Source: JBAUHN01 sp049680295 (lineage in GTDB: Bacteria > Pseudomonadota > Alphaproteobacteria > Rhodobacterales > Rhodobacteraceae). From it: DNA of 14,592 nt. The notes under the pieces were generated by a model. It saw only the letters and a program-made list of their open reading frames with translations, was not told where the DNA came from and made no database searches. Positions 14,081 through 14,592 of this stretch are shown piece after piece. The translations under genes and the position numbers were made by a program. Every line of letters starts with the position of its first letter. Position 1 is the first letter of the stretch. Location: positions 1 through 14,592 of the forward strand of contig JBAUHN010000303.1 in assembly GCA_049680295.1 (NCBI GenBank), read 5' to 3'.

Positions 14081-14592
14081 ATGACCAAAGACTATATCGT
14101 TAAAGATATTGCTCTTGCTGAATATGGCCGCAAGGAACTGAATATCGCTGAAACCGAAATGCCGGGCCTGATGGCGCTGCGCGAAGAATACGGTGAAAGC
14201 CAGCCTTTGAAGGGCGCGCGGATCGTTGGATCGCTTCATATGACGATCCAGACCGCTGTTTTGATCGAAACTCTGGTGGCACTTGGCGCCGACGTGCGCT
14301 GGGCGTCATGTAACATTTTCTCGACCCAGGATCACGCGGCCTCGGCGATTGCCGCAGGTGGCACACCGGTCTTTGCGATCAAGGGCCAGACCCTGACGGA
14401 ACACTGGGATTATCTTGACCGGTCGTTCATGTTCCCCGAAGGCGCGAACATGATTTTGGACGATGGCGGCGATGCGACACTTTATGTGCTGCTTGGCGCG
14501 CGTATGGAAGCGGGCGAAGATGTGCTTGCCGTTCCGTCTTCGGAAGAAGAAGAAGTGATAAAGAAGCAGATTCAGAAGCGTATGGCTGAAAG
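14081..14592 (+). CDS. ahcY: S-adenosylhomocysteine hydrolase (3' end cut by window edge)
   Basis: The first 170 codons of AhcY, which splits S-adenosylhomocysteine into adenosine and homocysteine with tightly bound NAD. It removes the product inhibitor of methyltransferases in the activated methyl cycle. My translation begins MTKDYIVKDIALAEYGRKEL. It contains LHMTIQTAVLIETL (His53), WASCNIFSTQDHAA (Cys77), the TLTEHW segment and ILDDGGD (Asp131 region), all part of the substrate-binding domain. The full bacterial enzyme is about 460-470 residues, so roughly 290 residues including the NAD domain lie beyond 14592. The start ATG has AGGGA 8 nt upstream, within the structured leader. Confidence 0.96.
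   Translation, partial: MTKDYIVKDIALAEYGRKELNIAETEMPGLMALREEYGESQPLKGARIVGSLHMTIQTAVLIETLVALGADVRWASCNIFSTQDHAASAIAAGGTPVFAIKGQTLTEHWDYLDRSFMFPEGANMILDDGGDATLYVLLGARMEAGEDVLAVPSSEEEEVIKKQIQKRMAE

Overview
The window looks like a chromosomal segment of a marine Rhodobacteraceae (Roseobacter-group alphaproteobacterium). This is inferred from the alphaproteobacterial types of AddA and AddB, the divergent regB / senC-regA photosynthesis-type redox regulator locus, the amgK-murU pair, a full CtrA-type box, and moderately high GC with tightly overlapping genes. No tRNA, rRNA, IS element, prophage gene, CRISPR array or large repeat was seen. The longest stretches without a gene are 198 bp (13500-13697) and 188 bp (11677-11864).

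Left block, about 1-9470, all on the minus strand. In transcription order it reads: a membrane-anchored multi-PAS protein with no kinase domain, tsaE (tRNA t6A synthesis), amgK and murU (MurNAc recycling to UDP-MurNAc), addB and addA (double-strand-break resection). From tsaE onward every junction overlaps (4, 23, 8 and 4 bp), so the genes are probably one translationally coupled operon. addA runs off the left edge and lacks its C-terminal nuclease region. A TTAA-N7-TTAAC palindrome, a CtrA full site, lies about 50 bp upstream of the PAS gene.

Middle block, 9558-12419. regB (redox-sensing histidine kinase, minus) diverges from senC/prrC (copper chaperone) and regA/prrA (response regulator), both plus. 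Together they form the RegB/RegA redox-responsive two-component system. A long nested stem-loop separates senC from regA.

Right block, 12420-14592. A GNAT acetyltransferase and an HD-domain phosphohydrolase form a two-gene minus-strand operon (ATGA overlap) that converges on regA with a 4-bp gap. Divergent from it is a small secreted protein of unknown function. Last comes the 5' part of ahcY (S-adenosylhomocysteine hydrolase), whose leader can fold so that its ribosome-binding site is paired.

I see a conserved housekeeping and regulatory neighbourhood rather than an obvious new defence or mobile system. The points most worth checking are regulatory: the CtrA box on the PAS gene, the ahcY leader, and the stem-loops before tsaE and regA.
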